A stretch of 64,000 nt of DNA from Fibrobacter sp. UWH4. Lineage in GTDB: Bacteria; Fibrobacterota; Fibrobacteria; Fibrobacterales; Fibrobacteraceae. Of the stretch, positions 49,291-57,947 are shown one piece after another (position 1 is the first letter of the stretch; every line of letters starts with the position of its first letter). The stretch is taken from the NCBI RefSeq assembly GCF_900142475.1, contig NZ_FRAY01000002.1:186001-250000 (forward strand), read 5' to 3'. The translations under genes were made by a program, and so were the position numbers. The notes below the pieces were generated by a model. The model ran no database searches and was not told the DNA's origin. It saw only the letters and a program-made list of their open reading frames with translations.

Positions 49291-50883
49291 ATGCTGATAT
49301 ATGCCGACAAAGTTTTTGAAAATCCCATTGAAATCGTTGAAGCTTTCTGCCCAAATCAGGTCAAACCCGCTTTAGATAAAGTAGAGTTTCTGAAAAACAA
49401 GGGGCTCTACCTTGTGGGTTATATGCGGTATGATCTTAAAAATATCGCCGACAACCTGCCATTGGTTTATTTCGAGGCTTTTGATAGTTGTAAACCTTTT
49501 GAGCACAAGGTGCCTGATTGCAAAATCGGCACCATTGTAACTCCGCTTATCAGCAGAGAAGAATACTTTGAGAAGATTGCCTATATCAAGGAACAGATTA
49601 GGAAGGGTATCACATACGAAGTGAATTACACTTATCCGTCGTCGCTAAAGACCAATGCGAGTGAAATCGATTTGTACCATTTCCTTCTGCAAAATCAGCG
49701 GACGCCCTACAATGCCTTTTTGCAGAATAAATACGAAACAATCCTCTCCTTTTCTCCTGAACTGTTCTTCACTTTGAGCGGTAACAAAATCCGGACAAAA
49801 CCAATGAAGGGGACGGTCAAAAGAGGGAATGATTCCGAAGAAGATGCCAAGTTGAAGGAATTTCTCTTTAATGACCTTAAAAACCGCACCGAAAACATCA
49901 TGATTGTCGATTTGCTGCGGAATGACTTGGGACGGATTTCTAAACCAGGAACGGTCCGCGCAGACAAAATGTTCGAAATTGAAGCGCACAAAACATTGTT
50001 CCAGATGACATCCGAAATCTCTTCGGAACTTAGAAACGACGCGACTCTTTACGACATTTTTGAAGCGATTTACCCCTGCGGTTCCATTACCGGCGCTCCA
50101 AAAATTTCGACTATGCAAATCATCGACGAAACCGAGCCCAAGTCCCGTGGCGTTTATTGCGGGGCCATCGGATATTTGCACAAAAACGAAGTCGTGTTTT
50201 CGGTCCCGATAAGAATTTTGCAGAAAATAAATGGTGAATCAACTTATCGGTACGATGCTGGCAGCGCCATCACGTGGAATTCTACTGCCGAAAATGAATG
50301 GGAAGAAACTATGACCAAGGCCGAATTCTTAAGAACTGATTTTTCGCTTATCGAAACGGGAATTACCGATTTCGAGATGCACGTTGAACGCCTCAAAAAA
50401 TCAGCGCAGGAATTAGGCTTCGTGTGGAATTGTGATATTGAAAAAATCGGATTCAATAAAGAAATTGTCAACCGAATTGAACTTTTCAAAGATGGACATT
50501 TCGAAGTCACGACAAGGCCCATTCCGGCTCCAAAGCAAAATCCGAAAGTCAGAATTGGCTATCACGTAAATTCAGAGAATCCTTTTTTGTACCATAAAAC
50601 CAGCATCCGCCTGCCTGCACCCAAGGATGTTTTCGATGAAATTGGGATTAACGAAAAAGGCGAAATTACCGAAGGAACCTTCACTAACATAGGCATCAAA
50701 CAGAACGGGATCATTTACACTCCGCCAATCAAGTGCGGACTTTTAAACGGAATTACCCGACAAAAGTTGCTCCGTGAAGGCAAAATCCAAGAAAAAATCT
50801 TGTATCCACGCGACCTTGAAACTGCCGAGAAAATCTACTGTTTCAATTCAGTGCGCGGCGTTGTCGAAGTGGAATTGGCTTAA
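49291..50883 (+). CDS. pabBC: Aminodeoxychorismate synthase I / lyase fusion
   Basis: A 530-residue fusion in the 4-aminobenzoate/folate branch. Residues up to about 345 form the chorismate-binding PabB domain: TKPMKGTVKRG, IMIVDLLRNDLGRI and YPCGSITGAPK. From about 345 the chain is a class IV PLP enzyme (PabC, aminodeoxychorismate lyase), with the PLP lysine in YHKTSIR and the ITEGTFTNIG motif. PabB releases aminodeoxychorismate and the fused lyase turns it into 4-aminobenzoate. The 13-base gap after pdxT suggests co-transcription, and PdxST would give its PLP. The ribosome site is weak. Confidence 0.92.
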   Translation: MLIYADKVFENPIEIVEAFCPNQVKPALDKVEFLKNKGLYLVGYMRYDLKNIADNLPLVYFEAFDSCKPFEHKVPDCKIGTIVTPLISREEYFEKIAYIKEQIRKGITYEVNYTYPSSLKTNASEIDLYHFLLQNQRTPYNAFLQNKYETILSFSPELFFTLSGNKIRTKPMKGTVKRGNDSEEDAKLKEFLFNDLKNRTENIMIVDLLRNDLGRISKPGTVRADKMFEIEAHKTLFQMTSEISSELRNDATLYDIFEAIYPCGSITGAPKISTMQIIDETEPKSRGVYCGAIGYLHKNEVVFSVPIRILQKINGESTYRYDAGSAITWNSTAENEWEETMTKAEFLRTDFSLIETGITDFEMHVERLKKSAQELGFVWNCDIEKIGFNKEIVNRIELFKDGHFEVTTRPIPAPKQNPKVRIGYHVNSENPFLYHKTSIRLPAPKDVFDEIGINEKGEITEGTFTNIGIKQNGIIYTPPIKCGLLNGITRQKLLREGKIQEKILYPRDLETAEKIYCFNSVRGVVEVELA

Positions 50884-50889
50884 CGCTAT

Positions 50890-51486
50890 TTACCACACAA
50901 TTCCAATCGCGCAGTAAAGTAGCGATAGTCCCATGAGCGTATAGAAAATTCGGTGGTGTTTTCGGAATATACCTTGAAGCAAAACGCCCGCGAAAAGCCA
51001 CGCCAAATTGCAAACAGGCCCTGTGAATGGCAAGACTAGGCCAAATATAAGGATGTGCGGAAAATCCTGGTGGTAAGGAAGCATGTAGGTCGTAATCGCC
51101 GTCAAGCAAAACACCATTATCTTCACGTTTGTAAGTTGCACGAAAAGGCCCGTGCGGAAATTGCCGGTGGCGCGGTTGTTGCGAATTTCATCGTATGGTT
51201 TAATCGCTTGAAGCAAAAGGCTTATAGCTAGATACGCAATATAAATTGCTCCAATAAACGAGAATATTTCAATAAAACTTTCAAATGCACTGCTAATAAA
51301 ATAAACGATAAAAACGGACGCAAGCGCAACAATCGTGTATCCGGTAAAAAGCCCGTACCATTGCTTTATCGCCACACTTTTTCCACTTTTCATTGCCACG
51401 GACAGCGAGCAAAGATTCGCGGGTCCCGGGGTAATTCCCGAAACAAAGGCGTAAAGCAAAAATGAAAGTGCAACTTCTAGTGACAC
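50890..51486 (-). CDS. LysE family amino-acid exporter
   Basis: A 198-residue inner-membrane protein with about six hydrophobic segments. The N-terminal VSGITPGPANLCSLSVAMKSG is the LysE/RhtB signature. Members export amino acids and related small molecules, some of them cysteine pathway intermediates (for example EamB/YfiK). It lies 19 bases behind bioB on the same strand. Export of a cysteine precursor is possible in this setting, but unproven. Confidence 0.85.
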   Translation of the reverse strand: MSLEVALSFLLYAFVSGITPGPANLCSLSVAMKSGKSVAIKQWYGLFTGYTIVALASVFIVYFISSAFESFIEIFSFIGAIYIAYLAISLLLQAIKPYDEIRNNRATGNFRTGLFVQLTNVKIMVFCLTAITTYMLPYHQDFPHILIFGLVLPFTGPVCNLAWLFAGVLLQGIFRKHHRIFYTLMGLSLLYCAIGIVW

Positions 51487-51505
51487 GATGTGCCCCGCAC
51501 GACGA

Positions 51506-52447
51506 TTATTTATCTGTGCTTTCCACTTGCCAGGTGAAGCCTGCCGCCTCGATGGTGCGGAATGTTTCTTCGAGACTCTGGCCGCCTTCGGTGAGGTAGC
51601 CCGACGCGAATATGGAATCGGCCACCTTGAAAAGCGTCTTTTCGTGCCCCTTGAAATACACCTCGCGGCCGGCGGCGCAGCGGATGTCCGATTTCGGGAG
51701 CATCAGGCGAGCCAGGCAAAGCACCTTGATGCAGTATTCGGGCGTGAGTGCCGAAATGTCGCGGGTAGCAAGGCGTGTGCCTTCTACCGGCAACAAGAAG
51801 TTGATCGGCACCGAATCCGGATTGATTTCAAGCAGTTCAAAAAGCATGTCCACCACATCTTCGGGCGTTTCACCCATGCCGATGATGCCGCCGGAGCAGA
51901 TTTCGAAGCCGAGGCCCTTCAGCATTTTCAAGTTGTCAATTCGTTCCTGGTAAGTGTGCGTGGTGCAGATGCTCGGGTAAAAACGACGGCTGCTGTTCAG
52001 GTTGTGATTGATACGATTGAGGCCAGCTTCCTTAAGAATCAACGCCTGTTTTTCGGTCAGGAATCCGATGGAACAGCAGATTTGCGTGTCGTTCTTTTTC
52101 ATCTTGCGGATGCGTTCGGCAAGTTTTTCGATATCGTCGTCCGCAAAACGGATGCCGCTAAGTCCGATGCAGTGCCTCGCCAAATGCATTTCATCAACGA
52201 GGTCGTTGTCACCATACAGCTTTTTGTCTTCTACATAGCGGTACTTTTCAATCGGTGCTTCGGAATCGCGAGACTGGGCGCAATAGGCGCAGTTCTGCGT
52301 GCAGTTTCCGCTGCGGACATTGGTGAGCAACTGGATGCTTACGCGGTTGCCTTTGTACTTGGTACGCAGCTGATATGCCTGTTCAATCAAGTTAGGCAAG
52401 GAATCCGCATTCGCATTCAAAATATCAAGAGCCGTTTGTCGATTCAT
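51506..52447 (-). CDS. bioB: Biotin synthase
   Basis: A 313-residue radical SAM enzyme that inserts sulfur into dethiobiotin. The CxxxCxxC cluster ligands are C49, C53 and C56 in RSGNCTQNCAYCAQS. The [2Fe-2S] ligands and later motifs such as CSGGIIGMGETPED are present. The sulfur inserted comes from its own second cluster, which must be rebuilt each cycle, a further demand for cysteine desulfurase activity. No other bio gene is in the window. Confidence 0.95.
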   Translation of the reverse strand: MNRQTALDILNANADSLPNLIEQAYQLRTKYKGNRVSIQLLTNVRSGNCTQNCAYCAQSRDSEAPIEKYRYVEDKKLYGDNDLVDEMHLARHCIGLSGIRFADDDIEKLAERIRKMKKNDTQICCSIGFLTEKQALILKEAGLNRINHNLNSSRRFYPSICTTHTYQERIDNLKMLKGLGFEICSGGIIGMGETPEDVVDMLFELLEINPDSVPINFLLPVEGTRLATRDISALTPEYCIKVLCLARLMLPKSDIRCAAGREVYFKGHEKTLFKVADSIFASGYLTEGGQSLEETFRTIEAAGFTWQVESTDK

Positions 52448-52555
52448 GGTAAAAAAATCCCTATAGAAAAATAATATAACCCCAAATGTGGTTTCAAAAG
52501 TCAGCTTTTACTACTTTCCTACATAAAATATAGGAAATAATTTCTGGAGAATCTT

Positions 52556-53137
52556 ATGTCTTCTACCCATTATATGGATTTACTGATGCAGAACTCGCCG
52601 TGGAACTTGATTCTGTTCATGGCGATTCCTGTCATCTTGGCAGAAACCATCGCGATTACGGAACTGTTGATTCCGCTACTCTCACAAAGAGCCGGGTTGA
52701 CAAAAAAAGTGAACCGCGTAAGCGGCGTTCTCGCTGGCATTGCGTTTATCGGCATCATTCTTTACCTCGTCCCTACAGTGGTCCTGCCGCTCGCTTCCAA
52801 CGGGGAATTCAGGACCTGGGTCGATGCGGTCGCCATCTTCTCGTACCTATTAGCGGGTATCCCGATGATTCTGCTGGCGTTGCTCAACTTGAAGCTTCTC
52901 TTTAAGCATGCTGAGCCGAAGAAAAGAAACGTCATTCGCATTTCCTTGCTGGCAGCATTCCTGGTTCTGTCTCACATCGCCATGATTTTTGGTATGGTAG
53001 ATCCGTCCATTGCAGGCTACCAACCAACAAAGCAATCCGTTGAGATGAATCATTCTCACCATCATTCACACGGCGATATTCAGCAGGATTTTTTGCAGCA
53101 AGGCCATTCCATGCATGACCATTCGCATCATCACTGA
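52556..53137 (+). CDS. DUF6803-like membrane protein with histidine-rich tail
   Basis: A 193-residue protein with four membrane segments (about 15-40, 59-80, 92-116, 128-147). The C-terminal 35 residues contain NHSHHHSHGD and HSMHDHSHHH, a likely metal-binding tail. This tail recalls nickel, zinc or cobalt carriers, but the membrane part matches no transporter that I recognise; the DUF name is my best family guess. It has its own start with CTGGAGA and is divergent from bioB. Confidence 0.65.
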   Translation: MSSTHYMDLLMQNSPWNLILFMAIPVILAETIAITELLIPLLSQRAGLTKKVNRVSGVLAGIAFIGIILYLVPTVVLPLASNGEFRTWVDAVAIFSYLLAGIPMILLALLNLKLLFKHAEPKKRNVIRISLLAAFLVLSHIAMIFGMVDPSIAGYQPTKQSVEMNHSHHHSHGDIQQDFLQQGHSMHDHSHHH

Positions 53138-53147
53138 TGCGTAAAAA

Positions 53148-54311
53148 TCACGCTTGTAGTAACGCTGCAATTCCCTGTTTAAGCCGATTCAGCCCTTCTA
53201 GGCATACACTCTTAGGGCAGGCGATGTTCATTCTTAAGAAATGTTCGCCGCCGGCACCGTAAGCATCGCCGCCTATAAGAAGCAGTCCCGTTTTACGCCT
53301 TAAATAGGCGGCAACATTTCGCCCAGTTTCAGGCAACGCCGAAATGTCAAGCCACACAAGGTAAGTGGCGTCGCCCTTGACAGCCTTGATTTCCGGAAGT
53401 TCTTTCGCCAAAAAGTCTTCGACCAGTTTCCGGTTTTCCCAGATGTATTCGCGCAGGCTTTCAAGCCATGGCTCGCCCTGTTCAAACGCAGCAATCGCGG
53501 CCACCGTCGCAAAGGAATTGGGCGCGGCGATCTTGTCCGTGTACAACGCATGCCGTACCTTGCGCCTCAAAGTGGGGCTTGCTACATATACCGCCGAAGT
53601 ATGGAGACTCGCCAAGTTGAAAGTCTTCGTGGGCGCTATGCAAGTAACGCTTACTTCGCGGCAAGTTTCGGAAGCCGCCGCAAACGGCACGTAACTTTTC
53701 CCAGGCTCCGTAATGTCGCAGTGGATTTCATCGGAAATGACGATGACATTGTACTTCTTGGCAAGTTCGCCGATTTTTGCCAAATCTTCCGCACTCCAGA
53801 TTTTTCCAATCGGGTTGTGGGGATTGCAGAGAATCATCACTGTTGTCTGCGGATTCGATAGCTTTTGTTCCAGATCCGTAAAATCGATGGCGTAAGTCCC
53901 GCTCTTATACAAAAGTTTATTTTCGACAACATTACAATCGCCATTTTCGATGCAGTTGTAGAAGTTATTGTAGACTGGAGATTGGATGACGATGTTTTCG
54001 CCCGGAGCGGCAAGCCGCTCGATTACGGAGAAAATCGAAGGCATCACGCCTGCAGAGAAAACCAAATTTTCTTTCTCCATTTTCAAGTGATGCCGCCTAC
54101 CCCACCAATTGATGTAAGCATTGTACCAGGCGTCGGGAACATCCGCATACCCGAAAACGCCATGATCCAGGCGGCTTTTGAGCGCATCCAAAATTTCGGG
54201 GGCAGTCCGGAAATCCATATCCGCCACCCACATGGGCAGCTCGTTTTCGGCGACTTTCCATTTTATAGAATCGCCATTTCGTCGATCGATTACGGTGTCG
54301 AAATCGTACAT
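53148..54311 (-). CDS. patB: PatB/MalY-type PLP C-S lyase (cystathionine beta-lyase like)
   Basis: A 387-residue fold-type I aminotransferase-like enzyme. The PLP lysine is in APTKTFNLASLHTS; other marks are MWVADMDFRTAPEIL and LCNPHNPIG. Enzymes of this subgroup split cystathionine or cysteine conjugates into a thiol, pyruvate and ammonia. In this locus it could turn cystathionine into homocysteine or release sulfide or methanethiol from S-conjugates. It follows the rhodanese-TusA-DsrE gene by 14 bases, so both belong to one operon. Confidence 0.87.
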   Translation of the reverse strand: MYDFDTVIDRRNGDSIKWKVAENELPMWVADMDFRTAPEILDALKSRLDHGVFGYADVPDAWYNAYINWWGRRHHLKMEKENLVFSAGVMPSIFSVIERLAAPGENIVIQSPVYNNFYNCIENGDCNVVENKLLYKSGTYAIDFTDLEQKLSNPQTTVMILCNPHNPIGKIWSAEDLAKIGELAKKYNVIVISDEIHCDITEPGKSYVPFAAASETCREVSVTCIAPTKTFNLASLHTSAVYVASPTLRRKVRHALYTDKIAAPNSFATVAAIAAFEQGEPWLESLREYIWENRKLVEDFLAKELPEIKAVKGDATYLVWLDISALPETGRNVAAYLRRKTGLLLIGGDAYGAGGEHFLRMNIACPKSVCLEGLNRLKQGIAALLQA

Positions 54312-54325
54312 ATCGCAGGGGTCGT

Positions 54326-55333
54326 CTAGATAAAATACGTCAAGTCGGATTTTTCAGTGGAGCCGAGCATGGTCGCAACACCGCCAAGTTCCACGCCGTC
54401 GATGAGTTCTTCGGGCGTAATTCCCATCAATTCCATCGACATCTGACAGGCAACGAATTTTACGCCCTTCTGCCTCGCGCTTTCAATCAGTTCTTCTAGC
54501 GAAGAAACCCCGTTTTTCTTCATAACCGCGCGAATCATCTTGGCGCCAATACCGCCAAAGTTCATGCGCGAAAGTCCGAGTTTCTTGGAACCGCGGGGCA
54601 TCATGAAGCCGAACATTTTCCCGATGAACGATTTTTTGACGCGCACCTTATCGGGCCTACGCAAAATGCTTACACCCCAGAAGGTGAAGAACATGGTAAC
54701 CGAGCGGCCCATGGCGGCAGCACCATTCGCCATGATGAACGAGGCAATCGCCTTGTCCAAATCGCCGCTAAAAACAACAAACGTCTTGTCATGTTCAAAC
54801 CCCTTCCTTTCGGGAGCGGGAAGAACATCGCGCTTTACGATGGTCGCATAGATTACGCCGTCTTTTTCGGAAAGCGATTTCAATTCATTGCCGGTACGCT
54901 GGCACCAGACATTCACATCCGAGAAGAAAGCCTTCTCGGTCGCTTCCACCTGAACTTCTTCGCCAACAGATACGCTTTTGACAGCTTCGTCCACCTTCAC
55001 GATTGGACCTGGGCACTTGAGATCCTTAGCATCCACATAGTGAATTTTCGGGACGGCGTCAAGCCCGCCTTCTACATTGTACACGTCATAATCGCGATCG
55101 GCGAGAATTTCGGCAACTTGTTCGGAACGGTCACCTGTAGAACAGAATACGTAAACAGGCTTGTCTTTCGGGATGCAATCAATCTTCTTGGACAACTCAA
55201 AAAATGGAATTAGAATAGCCCCACTTACGGGACGTACAATGGACTCGCTCGGTTCGCGAACATCCAACAAGATTGAGTTTTTGGAATCAATCTTGTGAAA
55301 ATATTTTGCAAGGAATTTTTTGACTTCGGACAT
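54326..55333 (-). CDS. Rhodanese / TusA / DsrE-like fusion protein
   Basis: A 335-residue protein with three sulfur-relay domains. Residues 1-95 form a rhodanese with active Cys 64 in FCSTGDRS. Residues 98-170 form a TusA domain, with Cys 107 in LKCPGPI. Residues about 180-335 form a DsrE/DrsE2-like domain, with a Cys in VACQMSMELMG near residue 296. All three carry the persulfide Cys, so sulfur can pass within one chain. Such fusions occur in CoA-disulfide-reductase-like and tetrathionate/polysulfide contexts. It precedes a C-S lyase that could supply the sulfur. Confidence 0.87.
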   Translation of the reverse strand: MSEVKKFLAKYFHKIDSKNSILLDVREPSESIVRPVSGAILIPFFELSKKIDCIPKDKPVYVFCSTGDRSEQVAEILADRDYDVYNVEGGLDAVPKIHYVDAKDLKCPGPIVKVDEAVKSVSVGEEVQVEATEKAFFSDVNVWCQRTGNELKSLSEKDGVIYATIVKRDVLPAPERKGFEHDKTFVVFSGDLDKAIASFIMANGAAAMGRSVTMFFTFWGVSILRRPDKVRVKKSFIGKMFGFMMPRGSKKLGLSRMNFGGIGAKMIRAVMKKNGVSSLEELIESARQKGVKFVACQMSMELMGITPEELIDGVELGGVATMLGSTEKSDLTYFI

Positions 55334-55402
55334 TTTGTTGTGTAGAAAAAAATTTAATGACGGTAACTCACAGATTTAACGATATGATTCACAAAAATAA
55401 AA

Positions 55403-55422
55403 ATTGCACCTAAACGGTGCAA
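55403..55422 (-). terminator. Terminator after the RelA/SpoT-domain gene
   Basis: ATTGCACC, TAAAC loop, GGTGCAAT is a perfect 8-base stem; on the minus strand it is followed by TTTATTTTTG. It lies 41 bases after the stop of the gene at 55464. Confidence 0.75.
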
Positions 55423-55463
55423 TATTTCGGGATATACATTTTTTTTATAGCTTTTCAATCAAA

Positions 55464-56450
55464 TCAGTCAATCAAGTCGTTCTGGAAGCGGGACAGGTGC
55501 TCGAACGGCAAGATCTGACGACCGCGGAAAAGGCCGCAACCGTCGTTTATTAGCTGATTGTTGATAGCCTTGAACATGTTCACGTCTATTTTGGCAAGTT
55601 CGAGTTCCTGCAATTTCATAAGACGCTCATAGGCCTCGTCAAAATAGACGCACTCACCACTAGGAATCTGATCGTGTTTGGAGCGCCTGGTCTCTTGCGT
55701 TTTCTCGTAGCCAAAATGGTTTGCCTCGCCGATTTCGGCAAAATCGTCCATGTCCTTGGTGCGCAACTGCACCTCGGTAAAGCAGCGGGCCAGATTGTCG
55801 TAGAAAATAATATGCAGCGATTGGTAGCCCGAACTTCTCGGGAATGCCACCGAATCGTGGTAATACGGCCGCACTTGTTCATTCAACAATTCCGAATGAC
55901 CATCTTCCGTGTACTTCGTGATCTCTGCCGTAAAGCCGCGCTCTTCCAAGAATTCCGGCAGCACGTTCGCGATTTCGTACAGATACTTTTCTTCTACTTC
56001 GCGGCGGTTCTCGCCCTTTTTAATGTGGCAAACCGGCATCGAAATCACAATGCGGTAAGCAATCAAGTCGCGAAAGTTCAGCTTGCTCTTGATTTCGGCT
56101 TCCGTCGGGAACTTCCCGTTTTTTTTGTAGTAGCCGTAAATGTATTCAAGGATGTAACCATTGAATTTTTCTTCGGCGCGAATCAGCGACTTAATGCGAC
56201 CCTTGAAAGTAAAAGCCAAGAACGGGTATTCCCGCGTCATGAACTTGTAGAATTCCTTGATCCGCTGTGACTGCGAAGTCAAAAAGTCATTGTGCTCCAG
56301 CAATTCAATAATCTGAATCAGAAAATTCGAATGCGCAAGGTCGATGCTGTTGCGCGTTTCCTTCGCACCGTTCCTGAGGTCGTTAGAATACTGGTGCAAA
56401 ATTTTCAGCACCGTGTTTCCAGAATATAAATAGTCGTTCAGCGTAATCAT
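55464..56450 (-). CDS. RelA/SpoT-domain nucleotide synthetase-like protein
   Basis: A 328-residue protein. After a helical N-terminal half of about 120 residues it carries the RelA/SpoT synthetase fold: KLNFRDLIAYRIVIS, the FPRSSGYQSLHIIFYD motif, EVQLRT and a later His in EIGEANHFGY. These are the substrate-binding residues of ppGpp synthetases. No HD hydrolase or TGS domain is attached, so it is a small alarmone synthetase or related enzyme; toxin-like members exist. ATG 56450 has AGGA upstream; the longer frame from 56516 lacks this. An HD-domain gene lies upstream on the same strand. Confidence 0.8.
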   Translation of the reverse strand: MITLNDYLYSGNTVLKILHQYSNDLRNGAKETRNSIDLAHSNFLIQIIELLEHNDFLTSQSQRIKEFYKFMTREYPFLAFTFKGRIKSLIRAEEKFNGYILEYIYGYYKKNGKFPTEAEIKSKLNFRDLIAYRIVISMPVCHIKKGENRREVEEKYLYEIANVLPEFLEERGFTAEITKYTEDGHSELLNEQVRPYYHDSVAFPRSSGYQSLHIIFYDNLARCFTEVQLRTKDMDDFAEIGEANHFGYEKTQETRRSKHDQIPSGECVYFDEAYERLMKLQELELAKIDVNMFKAINNQLINDGCGLFRGRQILPFEHLSRFQNDLID

Positions 56451-56565
56451 ATTAAATCCTGCGCCCCATAGAATGCAAAAAATATGCCAAAGCTCTTTCA
56501 CAAGATACTTTGGCATTTTTCATTACAGTTTTTGGAAAACTTTACGGTTTTGGATAGCGTCGTAA

Positions 56566-57135
56566 TTACGCGGCGTTCCCCGCCAATCCGATTTCTGCGG
56601 CGTGTTCGCGCATGCCCTCGATGCAGATGGCGGCGACGTCTTTCACGTCCATGCCGAGCAGTGCGCAGCCTTTCAGGATGTAGTCGCGGTTGCACTTGGC
56701 GGCGAATTTCTTGTCCTTGAACTTCTTCATGAAGCTTTTCACTTCGAGGTCCAAAATTCCGTTGGGGCGCATTCTCGCGCAAGCCTGGATGATTCCGGTG
56801 AGCTCGTCCACGGTGAACAGACTCTTTTCCATATTTGTCCTGGGTTCCACCTGGTTCACGATTTCAAAGCCGTGTGCCAAAATGGCGCGCACGTCTTCTT
56901 CGGAGACGCCCTGCGCAAGCAGTTCCTTTTCGGTGTGCTGCAGGTGTTCTTCGGGGAATTCCTGGTAGTCGTAATCGTGCAGGTAGCCCACGGCCTGCCA
57001 GTGTTCAACGTCTTCGCCGAAGTGTTTGGCCATGGCGCCCATGGCGTAGCATACGTTGAGGGAATGGATGACCAGCGATTCTTCGGTCACGTGGCCCTTG
57101 CTGATTTCTTTTGCGCGTTCGACGGTCAGGCTCAT
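56566..57135 (-). CDS. HD-domain phosphohydrolase
   Basis: A 189-residue HD-superfamily protein. Metal ligands are His in EESLVIHSLNV, the HD pair in VGYLHDYDYQ, and a later His in ILAHGFEIV. Similar small HD proteins act on nucleotides or cyclic dinucleotides, but the substrate here is not evident. It is 115 bases upstream of the RelA/SpoT-domain gene on the same strand. If linked, they could be a split synthetase/hydrolase pair, though the family is too broad to claim it. Confidence 0.75.
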   Translation of the reverse strand: MSLTVERAKEISKGHVTEESLVIHSLNVCYAMGAMAKHFGEDVEHWQAVGYLHDYDYQEFPEEHLQHTEKELLAQGVSEEDVRAILAHGFEIVNQVEPRTNMEKSLFTVDELTGIIQACARMRPNGILDLEVKSFMKKFKDKKFAAKCNRDYILKGCALLGMDVKDVAAICIEGMREHAAEIGLAGNAA

Positions 57136-57182
57136 TTTATATCTCCAATTTCCACCGCTAATATAAATATTTTGAAGAATGA

Positions 57183-57947
57183 CTAGTTCGCTTTTGTCCA
57201 GAACAGGAGTTTGCGTTTAACAAGTTCAAACAGTTCCATAATCGCAAGCACCACAATGCCTGTCCAAAGAATGCCTGCAACCATGTTGGGGTAATCGGAA
57301 TAGTCGGCGTAAAATTGCACAAAGTGACCAAGCCCCGTATTTTCGCCAAAAAGTTCAGCCACGGTGAGCATGATGAACGAAAGTCCCATGCCTACGGACA
57401 GTCCCGAAAATATCGAGGGAAGGCTTGCTACAAGGGCGATTCTCCACAGGTATTCAAACTTTCCGATTCCGATAACGGCGGCGTTACGCTTGTATTTTTC
57501 GGGGATTTCGGCGGCGCCGGCAGCCGTATTCAAGTAGATGGGCCAAAAGGCGGCAATAAAAATGATAAATGTCGAAGACAAATAGAACGTCGGAAGAATC
57601 GCTATCGCGTAAGGAATATAAACGTTGGGGGGAATGGGGGCCGCAAACCTGGAAATGGGTTTTAGCATGTTCGATACCCATGGAACGGAACCAGAAACGA
57701 TTCCGATAGATATTCCGACAATCGATGCCACCAGATAGGCGGGCACCAGTTTTAAAAGAGAGGCTCCTGCGCTGCGCAAAAGTTCTTCGCGAGAATCGAA
57801 GAGGGCCTTAAATATCGCCTTAGGAGACGGGAACAGGTATTGACTGTCCCATTCCGGGCCGCAACTGATTAGCACCCAAATTCCTAACAAGAAGAGAAGA
57901 AAAAGGATTCCCGAAAACTTGGATAAGTATTTTGTAAAAGTTCTCAT
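57183..57947 (-). CDS. ABC transporter permease, sulfonate/taurine type
   Basis: A 254-residue NitT/TauT-family permease (SsuC-like) with about six membrane segments. The coupling motif is EIPEKYKRNAAVIGIGKFEYL. It overlaps the ATPase stop by four bases (ATGA). It is the last gene of the operon porin-SBP-ATPase-permease. The context of a nitrogenase-like enzyme points to import of a small organosulfur molecule. Confidence 0.87.
   Translation of the reverse strand: MRTFTKYLSKFSGILFLLFLLGIWVLISCGPEWDSQYLFPSPKAIFKALFDSREELLRSAGASLLKLVPAYLVASIVGISIGIVSGSVPWVSNMLKPISRFAAPIPPNVYIPYAIAILPTFYLSSTFIIFIAAFWPIYLNTAAGAAEIPEKYKRNAAVIGIGKFEYLWRIALVASLPSIFSGLSVGMGLSFIMLTVAELFGENTGLGHFVQFYADYSDYPNMVAGILWTGIVVLAIMELFELVKRKLLFWTKAN

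Noticed and set aside
51488-52474. Plus-strand frame of 328 codons opposite bioB
   Set aside because: BioB cluster ligands and length are exact on the minus strand.
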